This document shows, piece by piece, positions 18,088-26,390 of a stretch of 64,000 nt of DNA. The stretch covers positions 124,001 through 188,000 of the forward strand of contig JACJYN010000007.1 of assembly GCA_020636095.1 (NCBI GenBank). Reading direction: 5' to 3'. The notes below the pieces were generated by a model. It was not told where the DNA came from and did no database searches. It saw only the letters and a program-made list of their open reading frames with translations. The position numbers and the translations under genes were made by a program. The stretch comes from Lewinellaceae bacterium (lineage in GTDB: Bacteria; Bacteroidota; Bacteroidia; Chitinophagales; Saprospiraceae). Position 1 is the stretch's first letter; every line of letters starts with the position of its first letter.

Positions 18088-18939
18088 CTACTCCAGCCCC
18101 CACACCAGCAAAAACTGTAACACCATCAGCCCATCGATCAACCCGCTGAAATAATAATCGTGTTTCACCTTGTCCGCGAAGTAGATCAGGGCGAAGGCAA
18201 TCAGGGCGGAAAGTAGCAGCGCGAAAAAGGCGCCGTTGCTGTAAACGTCCAGATGGTGGTTCAATCCGGCGAGGGCAGCCATCATCATCAGGCAGGCCAT
18301 GGCCAGCGCCTTGGTGCGCCGGTAGCCCAATTGAGCGGGCAGGGTCTTCACCTGGTTGTAAGCGTCCACTTCCAGGTCGCGAATATCGAAGGGCAGGGTG
18401 ATGGCAAAAATAAAAAAGGCGCGTTCCAGCAATAGGATCGCCATTGGAATGCTCCAGCCCATGCCCAGTTCCAGGGCGGGCAGCAGTACGGTTATCCAGC
18501 TCCAGGCGATGGCGATGAGGAAAATTTTAACGTAGCTGAGGTCCCGCAAGCGCCTCCTCCCGCTAAGAAAGGGCAGCACGTAGCCCAGGGCGATCAGGCT
18601 CGGCGCCACGGCCGCCAGCTGTAGCCGGAACGATAACTGAAGGAAAAATACAGCCGCGCCCAAACCGGCGGCAATGGCGTAGAAAGTGATATGGCTCCGG
18701 AAACGCGAGATAACATAATAGCGGCCCTTTTTCAGAAAAGGCTGTGCTTTTTCGAGCCCGACGATCCGGTGCACAGCGTACAGGAAGAGGGTGGCGAACA
18801 GGATGAACCCCAGCAGGGGGGTAGGCTGAACCTGGCCGCTAAGCAACAGCTGTGTCTGGGCAGCCATAGCCAGGGCAGCCAGGGCAATCCAAAGGTTGCT
18901 GTACAAAATGAGGTTAATAATGGCCCGAATTAACGGCAT
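18088..18939 (-). CDS. UbiA-like prenyltransferase-family membrane protein
   Basis: 283 residues, strongly hydrophobic, with about eight to nine membrane helices. The second Asp-rich motif of the UbiA superfamily is visible as LPFDIRDLEVDAYNQVKTLPAQLG, but the first motif (NDxxD) is degenerate, with YAVHRIVGLEK in its place. It may be a divergent UbiA enzyme or a non-catalytic relative. It lies 18 bp before the end of the M42 peptidase gene on the same strand, so it is probably distal in that operon. Confidence 0.65.
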   Translation of the reverse strand: MPLIRAIINLILYSNLWIALAALAMAAQTQLLLSGQVQPTPLLGFILFATLFLYAVHRIVGLEKAQPFLKKGRYYVISRFRSHITFYAIAAGLGAAVFFLQLSFRLQLAAVAPSLIALGYVLPFLSGRRRLRDLSYVKIFLIAIAWSWITVLLPALELGMGWSIPMAILLLERAFFIFAITLPFDIRDLEVDAYNQVKTLPAQLGYRRTKALAMACLMMMAALAGLNHHLDVYSNGAFFALLLSALIAFALIYFADKVKHDYYFSGLIDGLMVLQFLLVWGLE

Positions 18940-18957
18940 AAGCGGGATTAACTATCC

Positions 18958-20049
18958 CTAAAAGTACTTGAAATTGTGCCCGTTTTCAATTTTTTGCAGC
19001 ACTTCGTAGATCAGCCGGATCACATTACTCACGTCTTCCTTATGTGCCATCTCCACGGTGGTGTGCATATAGCGCAGCGGCAGGGAGATCAGGGCGGAGG
19101 GCACGCCGCCATTGGAATAGGCAAAAGCGTCGGTATCGGTGCCGGTGCGGCGGGAGGCCGCTTCCCGCTGAATGGGGATCTTTTTTTCTTCGGCCGTATC
19201 GATGATCAGGTTGAGCAGCTTGTTGTGAACGGCGGGGGCGTAGGTTACGGAGGGCCCGTTGCCACTTTTGACATCTCCGTTTTTTTTGCTGCTGACCAGG
19301 GGCGTGTGCGTATCGTGCGTAACGTCCGTAACGATTGCCACATTAGGCTTGATAGCCTGAGCCACCATTTCGGCGCCCCGCAGGCCTACTTCTTCCTGCA
19401 CAGAATTGACCAGATAGAGAGTAAAGGGCAGTTCAACTTTATTTTCTTTGAGCAGGCGCGCCACCTCGGCAATGCAGAAGCCGCCCATCCGGTTGTCCAA
19501 CGCCCGCCCCACGTAGTACCGGTCATTGAGCACGCACATCTCATCCTCATAAGTGATCACACAACCCACGTGGATGCCCATGCCCAGCACTTCTTCCTTG
19601 TCTTTGGCGCCCACATCGATGAAGATGTTTTCCGGCTTTGGCACCATCTTCGTGGCGTCCTCACCGCGGCGCATGTGGATGGCCGGCCAGCCGAAGACGC
19701 CTTTCACGATGCCCTTTTTGGTGTGAATATTGACCCGTTTGGAGGGAGCGATGAGGTGGTCGGAGCCGCCGTTGCGGATCACATTGATGAAACCGTCATC
19801 GGAAATATAGTGTACGAACCAGGAGATTTCATCGGCATGGCCCTCGATGACTACCCGGTAATCCTTGCCGGGGTTGATCAGCCCATACGCAGTGCCGTAA
19901 TTGTCGAGGTGCCACTCGTCGATAAAAGGCTTAATATATTCCAGCCATAGCCGTTGTCCCGATGCCTCGAAACCAGTGGGTGAGGCGTTGTTCAGGTATT
20001 TTTCCAGAAAGGCTTCAGCCTTGGGTGTAATGACAGACATTCCGTTCAT
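18958..20049 (-). CDS. M42-family metallo-aminopeptidase
   Basis: 363 residues from ATG 20049; an ATG at 20040 is equally possible and a GTG at 20067 less likely. Metal ligands of the M42/M18/M20 clan are visible: His in VIEGHADE, Asp in RALDNRMGG, the Glu pair in SVQEEVGLRG, Asp in IVTDVTHD and a distal His in LRYMHTTVE. M42 enzymes are cytosolic dinuclear-metal peptidases forming tetrahedral dodecamers that trim peptides. No signal peptide is present. Confidence 0.93.
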   Translation of the reverse strand: MNGMSVITPKAEAFLEKYLNNASPTGFEASGQRLWLEYIKPFIDEWHLDNYGTAYGLINPGKDYRVVIEGHADEISWFVHYISDDGFINVIRNGGSDHLIAPSKRVNIHTKKGIVKGVFGWPAIHMRRGEDATKMVPKPENIFIDVGAKDKEEVLGMGIHVGCVITYEDEMCVLNDRYYVGRALDNRMGGFCIAEVARLLKENKVELPFTLYLVNSVQEEVGLRGAEMVAQAIKPNVAIVTDVTHDTHTPLVSSKKNGDVKSGNGPSVTYAPAVHNKLLNLIIDTAEEKKIPIQREAASRRTGTDTDAFAYSNGGVPSALISLPLRYMHTTVEMAHKEDVSNVIRLIYEVLQKIENGHNFKYF

Positions 20050-20678
20050 TTGACTTTGAAATACCACGACCGCTAGCCACCCGGCAAAAGCGGTATTTGA
20101 TCGACCGGCAAAGATAAAAATAAATGCAAGCTCACCGTTAGAAAGAAACTGAAATTTCTAAAATTTAGCCCCTTCAGATACAGGAGGTTAGCGGACGTTC
20201 ATGGTTTCTAGGTTTCATCCAATATAAACATATTGTAACTATTTTAGGTATTTCGGTTTTATGGTGTTCCGGTATTGCGGCCGGCGGCTCACAGAGGCGC
20301 TGCAACTGCCTGGCCACAAAACCATAATGCCGAAATATCATAATACCTGAATGGGTGCAACATATTGGCAGATATGGATACTTCCTTCTGCATAAGGGAT
20401 CGGCATCAAATGGGGAAGTTATTCTTCGCCGGGCCCTAAGTACTCTGTAAATTAAGTAAATTCTCGTTTATGAACGATGTATTTTCGTTCCAACCTAGGA
20501 ACGCCCGGAGCCTGATAGCCTTAGCTATCAAGGCGAGGACGAGACGACGGGTGGGGCGGAAAGACACGTTCAGAAACAGAAGATATTTATTTTACAGAGT
20601 ACTAAGCCCTTTCGGGGCGAACTGCGAACACTGAACGGCAGGCTTAAATTAACCCCTCTGCAATCAACCAGGGCCCTC
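20050..20678. other. Intergenic region with two large imperfect palindromes
   Basis: About 630 bp without a gene. One inverted repeat pairs 20246-20266 with 20317-20348 (core TTTCGGTTTTATGGT against ACCATAATGCCGAAA). A second, larger one pairs 20439-20451 with 20591-20603 and has a nested hairpin. The right end carries a GCGAACTGCGAACACTGAAC segment related to the dispersed repeat at 548-575. No transposase or coding remnant is recognisable. Confidence 0.6.
20431..20610. repeat. 180-bp imperfect palindromic element
   Basis: Outer arms AGTACTCTGTAAA (20439-20451) and TTTACAGAGTACT (20591-20603) are perfect inverted repeats, and similarity continues outward (GGGCCCTA against TAAGCCC). Inside, GAACGATGTATTTTCGTTCC partly pairs with GGAAAGACACGTTC, and the centre is a hairpin TGATAG..CTATCA. 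It resembles a non-autonomous palindromic element or a large structured RNA. Confidence 0.6.
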
Positions 20679-21305
20679 TCATTTTCCCCAGCCTCCGGGG
20701 TTCCCTCTCCATTTCTGGAGCGTCTCTATTTCCTCCTGCCCGATGTAGTTTTCCCGGACGGCCTCCTCCAGAAGGATGGGGTAGGAACTCAGTGTGCCGA
20801 ACGGACAGCCGGCGCTATCGAAGGCGGCGGCGGCTTCATCAAACCCATACGTGAAAATGGCCAGCACACCCGCTACTTCACAACCGGCTTCGCGCAGCGC
20901 CTCCACTGCCTTCAGGCAGCTGCCGCCGGTGGAAATGAGGTCTTCGATCACCAGTACCCGGGCGCCGGGGCGCAATTCTCCTTCAATCTGGTTCTGGCGG
21001 CCGTGCCCTTTGGGTTTTGAGCGGACGTAGATGAAAGGCATCGCCAGTTGTTCGGCCAGCAGAGCGCCATGGGCGATCCCGGCGGTGGCTACCCCGGCAA
21101 TGGTGTCAAAAGGTTTGAACGCCTCGGCCTTCTGGGCAAAACTGTCAATGATAAACCGGCGGATGCCAGGGTAGGAAAGAACGACCCGGTTGTCACAATA
21201 AATGGGCGACTTCATCCCGCTGGCCCAGGTAAAAGGGTTTTGAGGACTCAGTTTTATTGCATTAATTTGCAGCAGCCTTTTGGCTACTTCTGATGCTATT
21301 TCCAT
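20679..21305 (-). CDS. pyrE: Orotate phosphoribosyltransferase
   Basis: 208 residues from ATG 21305. The type I PRTase motif VLVIEDLISTGGS binds PRPP, and the dimer-arm segment RSKPKGHGRQNQIEG has the catalytic Lys/His loop typical of OPRTase. The enzyme converts orotate plus PRPP to OMP, the fifth step of pyrimidine synthesis, and complements pyrR-pyrB at 5-6.6 kb. It is divergent from the Nudix gene, with 42 bp between the two ATGs, so their promoters must overlap. Confidence 0.95.
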   Translation of the reverse strand: MEIASEVAKRLLQINAIKLSPQNPFTWASGMKSPIYCDNRVVLSYPGIRRFIIDSFAQKAEAFKPFDTIAGVATAGIAHGALLAEQLAMPFIYVRSKPKGHGRQNQIEGELRPGARVLVIEDLISTGGSCLKAVEALREAGCEVAGVLAIFTYGFDEAAAAFDSAGCPFGTLSSYPILLEEAVRENYIGQEEIETLQKWRGNPGGWGK

Positions 21306-21347
21306 AATTTGTTTTTCAATCTTTTGCGCCAATCAAAGCGACTGCAA

Positions 21348-21980
21348 ATGTACAAAATCTATATCAACGGAACACCCCTCTTCCTGGCTACTCAGGAGGA
21401 AGCCGGCGGTGCGCCCTATGTCGATGACACCAAAATCGTCGCCCGTTACCCGGGCAATCCCCGGCAGTTTCTCAATTATCTGGATATGCTGGAAAAGAAC
21501 ACCCGCTTTGATTCTGTGACGGTCTATGGAGATGATGCCCACCAACTATTCAGAGATTTTGCCAGCCATTTCAGGATCATCGAAGCAGCCGGCGGGCTGG
21601 TCTACAATAAAGAAGTGGAAGGAGAAGTCCTGCTTATCTTTAAACGGGATCACTGGGACCTCCCCAAGGGCAAGATCGACGAGGGCGAAAGCCGCCAAGA
21701 GGCTGCCGTAAGGGAAGTAATGGAAGAGACCGGGCTTTCCTCGGTTGAACCGGGAGATTACCTGGGGATTACCTACCACACCTATCGGGATAAAAAAAAC
21801 AGGCGCATCCTCAAATACACCTATTGGTACCGGATGAAAGCCGCCCGGGAAATACTGGCGCCGCAAGCTGAAGAAGAGATCGAACACGCCGAGTGGCGGC
21901 CCCTGAAGGCCTTTCTGGACTCCGGGCCGGTGGTGTATGGCAACATTAAAGGCCTGCTGGAGAAGGAATTGGCTAATTGA
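21348..21980 (+). CDS. Nudix hydrolase with N-terminal extension
   Basis: 210 residues from ATG 21348. The Nudix box G-x5-E-x7-REVxEExGL is intact (KGKIDEGESRQEAAVREV, then MEETGL). About 70 residues precede the catalytic fold (MYKIYINGTPLFLATQ...), a leader also seen in other Bacteroidota Nudix proteins. Family members hydrolyse nucleoside diphosphates linked to another moiety; the substrate is not predictable. It is divergent from pyrE. Confidence 0.9.
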   Translation: MYKIYINGTPLFLATQEEAGGAPYVDDTKIVARYPGNPRQFLNYLDMLEKNTRFDSVTVYGDDAHQLFRDFASHFRIIEAAGGLVYNKEVEGEVLLIFKRDHWDLPKGKIDEGESRQEAAVREVMEETGLSSVEPGDYLGITYHTYRDKKNRRILKYTYWYRMKAAREILAPQAEEEIEHAEWRPLKAFLDSGPVVYGNIKGLLEKELAN

Positions 21981-22202
21981 GCAACTTTTTATCCCTATTA
22001 AACATGCATAGTGTCTTTTTAACACTTTCTTAACACAAGAAATATCCACCGCTCCTGAAACAATATTCCCGGAATCGAAAAATAACCGATGGAAATTCTG
22101 TGGCGAGGGTGTTTTTTTTTGAATCCTGCGGAGGATGTCGGCAGATAGCAAAAAAACTATTTTCGCCCTCCAAAGTAATTTTTTTCGTTTGAGATTAATA
22201 TT

Positions 22203-22210
22203 TATATTTG
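22203..22210 (+). promoter_or_regulatory. Candidate -7 box for the small secreted protein gene
   Basis: TATATTTG matches TAnnTTTG about 50 bp before the ATG at 22259. An AT-rich tract with long T-runs lies upstream, but no well-spaced TTTG -33 box is present. Confidence 0.4.
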
Positions 22211-22258
22211 CAGCCACACTTATACTCTCATGGACTTTTACAAAATGACTTATTAGAC

Positions 22259-22633
22259 ATGCAGCGGAAATTTACTCTCTTACTGTCTTGCCTTTTCCTT
22301 GTTTTCTCAGCCGGTATCGCCCAATCTTCCTCTTTCGAAGCCGTTACGGCTTCCACCTCTGCGGGCTTGCTCGAGTTGAACAACGACAACTGGGCTTTTT
22401 ACGCCGATGAAGAAAATAGCGTGTACTATATTGATTTTGAAAGCCTTAGCGTCAATCTCAGCGACATTTCGGTCCGTCGGAAGGATGGAGAGGTGGTGTT
22501 GAAAGAAGATGTATTCGAGCTTCCGGTCAATACCATTTACGAAATTGATTTCAAGCAATTTGGCGCCGGCCAGTATGACATTGAGCTTCGGTCATTTACC
22601 GGGATCATTCGCCGTTCTGTTTCCATCAGATAA
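22259..22633 (+). CDS. Small secreted beta-sandwich-like protein
   Basis: 124 residues from ATG 22259, which places a clean signal peptide (MQRKFTLLLSCLFLVFSAGIAQ) at the N terminus. The mature part of about 100 residues has alternating beta patterns and ends FGAGQYDIELRSFTGIIRRS, reminiscent of DUF3244-type or carbohydrate-module sandwiches. I do not assign a family. It is convergent with the next gene, with 6 bp between stops. Confidence 0.7.
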   Translation: MQRKFTLLLSCLFLVFSAGIAQSSSFEAVTASTSAGLLELNNDNWAFYADEENSVYYIDFESLSVNLSDISVRRKDGEVVLKEDVFELPVNTIYEIDFKQFGAGQYDIELRSFTGIIRRSVSIR

Positions 22634-22639
22634 TTGGGT

Positions 22640-23128
22640 TCATCTTTTCTCCTGCCAGTTTTTATAGGCATTTTTTATTGCCGGGAGCATTTCCTTTACG
22701 GGATAATCCGCTTCAGACATGGCGTGCGTTTTCCCGGTCCGTTCTTCAATCACGAGTATTTTTGTGGTTCTCACGGTACGGCCGGGACTGACCAGTGAAG
22801 GCTGGTTATCGGCGTAGATATAGGCGTCTTTAAAGTTGCTAAAGGTGGCTTTCCCAAAGGGCGTTTCGACAGCATCTCTGTATACGGTTACCGTGCCGGT
22901 CTTCCTGATCTTCAACCAGCTGAAGAAGGCCGTTCCGCTACTGATCAGCATCACAAAGAAGAGGAGCATGGCCGCCAGCATATTTTGGTTGTGGCTGAGC
23001 CCGCCTGCCTTTTTTCTCAGCAGCAGGATCGTTCCGGCCAGCGCTGCCAGAGCGATGACGGCGGCCGCCCAGGCAGTTTGGGCAGCTATACGGTTATCAG
23101 GAGCAAAAGTATAAAGAGCGTCTTCCAT
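22640..23128 (-). CDS. Two-helix membrane protein, PH-like C-terminal domain
   Basis: 162 residues. Two membrane helices (about 15-38 and 50-70) are followed by a cytoplasmic domain of about 90 residues, RKTGTVTVYRDAVETPFGKATFSNFKDAYIY..., whose layout resembles bacterial PH-like membrane proteins. No enzyme motif is visible. Unrecognised otherwise. Confidence 0.65.
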   Translation of the reverse strand: MEDALYTFAPDNRIAAQTAWAAAVIALAALAGTILLLRKKAGGLSHNQNMLAAMLLFFVMLISSGTAFFSWLKIRKTGTVTVYRDAVETPFGKATFSNFKDAYIYADNQPSLVSPGRTVRTTKILVIEERTGKTHAMSEADYPVKEMLPAIKNAYKNWQEKR

Positions 23129-23264
23129 GAAAAATCTGTTTCAGATAAAACTCCGAAGCGGGAAGAATGTTTTCTCCAACCGGATTCTCGCCCTTACTCC
23201 TCACTCATTCATTCCATCATTCCCCTCTAAATAATTAACTTTAGGCCAAAGTACATTTGACTGC

Positions 23265-25208
23265 ATGGGGGAAAAACAATCCATACAATACTGGCTTTTT
23301 CAGGTCCGCCCCAAGGCGTTTCGGTTGCGGGACGCCCTTCGGGTAGGCGCCCTGTCGACTTTTGAGCTGAGAACCCATAAAGGCAAGGTCAGGAAAGGAG
23401 ATAAGGCTATTATCTGGCAAACGGGTAAAGGGGCAGGTTGCTACGCATTAGCTACTGTAGCCGGCAATCCATCCGAGATGGCCGTGCCCGGTTCGGAACT
23501 GCCCTTTTACAAGAAACCGCCTGCCTTTGGCCTTCGCGTGCCCCTGCAGATAGAGTACAACCTCTGGAACCGCCCCATTACTACCGCTATGTTGCCGGAT
23601 TCGCCCGCCTTTGAAGGGTTCAACGCTGGCCTGCCCGGAGTCAATTACGTTGCTACGGAAAGCCAGTACCAGCAATTGGAAGGGTTGGTCCGGCAACTGG
23701 ACCTGGCACATGAACCGGAGGTGGACTACGAGGCGGCTTCCGGCGGGCCCCTTCCCCTCAACCTCATCCTTTACGGCCCTCCCGGGACGGGAAAGACCTA
23801 CCTGACGGCCAATTATGCCTTGTCCATTATCGAAGGCCGGCCCCTGGATGAACTGGCTTTGGAGAGCCGCGCCGAACTGCGCCGGCGGTTCAATGAATAT
23901 GTGCGAACCGGTAGAGTAGCCTTCGTCACTTTTCATCAGTCTTTTTCCTACGAGGATTTCGTGGAGGGCATCAAACCCTACACCCTGAATGAACAGGTGC
24001 TTTACCGGGTGGAGAACGGCATTTTTAAGATTATGTGCCGCGACGCCCACCGGTCGGTGCTGGAGGCAGTGTACCGCCATTACCCGGACGGAGAGCCCAC
24101 CCTGGAATTCACCCAGGTGTACAATGCCTTCCTGGATTATCTGAAGGAAGAAGGGGTGGATTCCTTCGAGGGGGAACAGAGCGGGCGGATTATCCTGCAC
24201 CGCATCCTGCCTTTTGGTGACTTGTCGTTGCGGCAACCCAAGTCGTTTACTGTTCAACCCATAAAGAAGAAAAACCTTCAGCTGATGTATCAGCAATTGG
24301 AAACTCCCGAGCAGATCGAGGCTACCGGCGGCGACCTGCGGGCCATCATCGGAGATGTGGACCCTTCGCTGTACTGGAGCGTTTTTCTGGAGTTGAAGCG
24401 GTTTGAAACGGCCTATCTCCTCAATCAGGACGAACACAACGGCTCGAATGGGGAAGCTTACTCTGCAAAACTGGACGAATACGGACTGCCCTTTGAACTG
24501 CCTCTGGTGCCGGAGCACGTGCTGGCCCAGTGTAACAAATACGTCCTGATCATCGATGAGATCAACCGGGGCAACATTCCCGCCATCTTTGGCGAGCTGA
24601 TCACACTCCTGGAGGAAGACAAACGCGATGGCCGCAGCGAAGCTACTACTGTCACCCTGCCGTACTCCAAGGAGCTATTTGCCATTCCGCCCAATTTATA
24701 CGTCATCGGCGCCATGAATACCACCGACCGCTCCACCGAAGCCCTGGATATTGCGCTGCGCCGCCGTTTCGCTTTCCAGGCAGTGCCCGCTCGCCCGGAT
24801 TTGATACCTCAACTGGCCAGCGGCCCGCAAGCGGCCGGCGTCGACCTGCAACGCATGCTGGAGGCCATCAACCGGCGCCTGGAATTGCTCATCGGCGAAG
24901 ATTATCAGGTTGGCCACGCTTATTTCCTGAATGTCCAAACCCTGGATAGCCTTAAAGCTGCCTTTGAGTTACACATCATCCCCCTGCTGCAAGAGTACTT
25001 CTTTAACGACTACGGCAAGATCGGCCTGGTGCTGGGCCGCGAATTCGTCCGCGAGAAAGGCCACCTTACGGGCACTTCCGCTTTCGCCGACTTCGACCAT
25101 CCTTACGCCGGGGAGTTTTCCGAGAAACGGGTCTATGAGCTGCGCCCGATGGCGGAACTGAACGAGGCGTCGTTTATACGGATTTATGAGGAGGGCTATG
25201 AGGGATAG
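23265..25208 (+). CDS. EVE-domain/McrB-type AAA+ ATPase without McrC
   Basis: 647 residues. The N terminus (about 1-130) is an EVE domain (YWLFQVRPKAF...GDKAIIWQTGKGAGCYALATV), a modified-base reader. A McrB-like AAA_5 module follows, with Walker A GPPGTGKT (about 171-178), Walker B IIDEINRGN and the McrB signature region GAMNTTDRS, then an arginine-rich sensor RRRFAF. In McrBC systems the McrB motor pairs with the nuclease McrC to cut methylated DNA. No McrC or other nuclease flanks this gene; the next gene is a convergent MFS fragment overlapping by 13 bp. It is either an orphan or works with a partner encoded elsewhere. Confidence 0.9.
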   Translation: MGEKQSIQYWLFQVRPKAFRLRDALRVGALSTFELRTHKGKVRKGDKAIIWQTGKGAGCYALATVAGNPSEMAVPGSELPFYKKPPAFGLRVPLQIEYNLWNRPITTAMLPDSPAFEGFNAGLPGVNYVATESQYQQLEGLVRQLDLAHEPEVDYEAASGGPLPLNLILYGPPGTGKTYLTANYALSIIEGRPLDELALESRAELRRRFNEYVRTGRVAFVTFHQSFSYEDFVEGIKPYTLNEQVLYRVENGIFKIMCRDAHRSVLEAVYRHYPDGEPTLEFTQVYNAFLDYLKEEGVDSFEGEQSGRIILHRILPFGDLSLRQPKSFTVQPIKKKNLQLMYQQLETPEQIEATGGDLRAIIGDVDPSLYWSVFLELKRFETAYLLNQDEHNGSNGEAYSAKLDEYGLPFELPLVPEHVLAQCNKYVLIIDEINRGNIPAIFGELITLLEEDKRDGRSEATTVTLPYSKELFAIPPNLYVIGAMNTTDRSTEALDIALRRRFAFQAVPARPDLIPQLASGPQAAGVDLQRMLEAINRRLELLIGEDYQVGHAYFLNVQTLDSLKAAFELHIIPLLQEYFFNDYGKIGLVLGREFVREKGHLTGTSAFADFDHPYAGEFSEKRVYELRPMAELNEASFIRIYEEGYEG

Positions 25209-26335
25209 GGTTTGCGGGGACTGTTCGCAATTCGCTGTTCGCACTTTGTGAGCGAATTCCCTTTGCGAATAGCGAACACCGAATTCCGAGAGACACTCCC
25301 TCTGAGAGACACTCCCACTGCCATCTCTGCCTTCCACCTCACACCCACCGTATACAGCACCACTGTGATCAAAAAAATGCTCGCATACTGGAAATTCCTT
25401 TGCCGCAGCCAGCCGAAGGCCTTCATCGATACAAACCAGCTACCCGGCCAGACGGAGGCGTTCATGGCGCTCATGATCTCCTGGTTGCGGCGGCCGACGT
25501 AGTACATCGTCAGCTCGGAAGTCATCGGGCCGGCGGCGTTCATCAGCGGCTGGCGGATGGCAAAGGCGACGATAGCGATGTAAACGGCAAAGTTCCAATC
25601 CCGATAGTATTCGGTAGTGGCCAGGATGAGCAGCGCCAGCACGGCCGCCGACTGTAAGAGCGTAATCGCAATCTGATAGCCGAACCGGCGGCGGATGCAG
25701 GGCATAAAGATCATTACCCCCGCCACGAGAAAAAAGGTGAAGGCGCCTACCAGCGAAAACAGTTTCGACGGCAGCCCGTGTACGTTGAGGAAGAACAGGT
25801 TGATGACCGGGATGGTAAAACCCGCTCCCACTGCAATAATGACAGTCGGTATGAGCGCCCGAAAGATGAGCCCCCAGTCATACCCCTGCAGAACCGCCTG
25901 TAGCGGGATACGAGCAGACACCTGCTCCGGCCTGCGTATGCGGGTGACGAAGAAAACGCCCAGCATAGACAGGCTGGCGACGATCTGCAGCACCCGCTTT
26001 TCGGTGAAGAACTCCGGGTTGAGCTGGTTGAGCAGAAAGTTGGCAACGCCTACCAGGCAGATTGTGACGCTGAACGACAGGAAAGACATGGAGATGGCTT
26101 CGCTGTGCGTTTCTTGCCGGGCGTTGAGCAGGATATAGGGCAGCGCCGTAATCTGTATGCAGGTGTAAGCCAGCCCCCAAAACATGGCAGCCACATACAA
26201 CACCTCTTTCCACTGGTAATCGATGGCCAGGATGATGATATGGGATAGAAGGGGCGTTGCGATTGTGGCGGCGTAGAAAAAGGGTTTCAACCGCCGCCCC
26301 TTGATGAACAAACCAATGGGCGAATCTGGCGCCAT
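25196..26335 (-). pseudogene. MFS transporter lacking its first two helices
   Basis: 379 residues with about ten membrane helices. The frame begins at SPIGLFIKGRRLKPFFYAA, which corresponds to the loop between helices 2 and 3 of a 12-helix MFS protein, and an in-frame TAA directly precedes the ATG, so helices 1-2 are missing. The last 40 residues or so (SLRGSVSRNSVFAIRKG...) are encoded by an intergenic repeat with inverted arms, so the original C terminus is probably lost as well. It sits 55 bp after miaA. It is probably a degraded gene, though a ten-helix product cannot be excluded. Confidence 0.65.
25222..25278. repeat. TGTTCGCAATTCGC inverted repeat
   Basis: TGTTCGCAATTCGC (25222-25235) faces GCGAATAGCGAACA (25265-25278), 14-bp arms with one mismatch. 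The left arm is identical to 4751-4764. It overlaps the 3' end of the MFS frame. Confidence 0.6.
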
Positions 26336-26390
26336 TTATTCCGGCCGTTTCACCTGTATTTCATGCTTGCGCAAAGTTTTCCCGGGCAAA

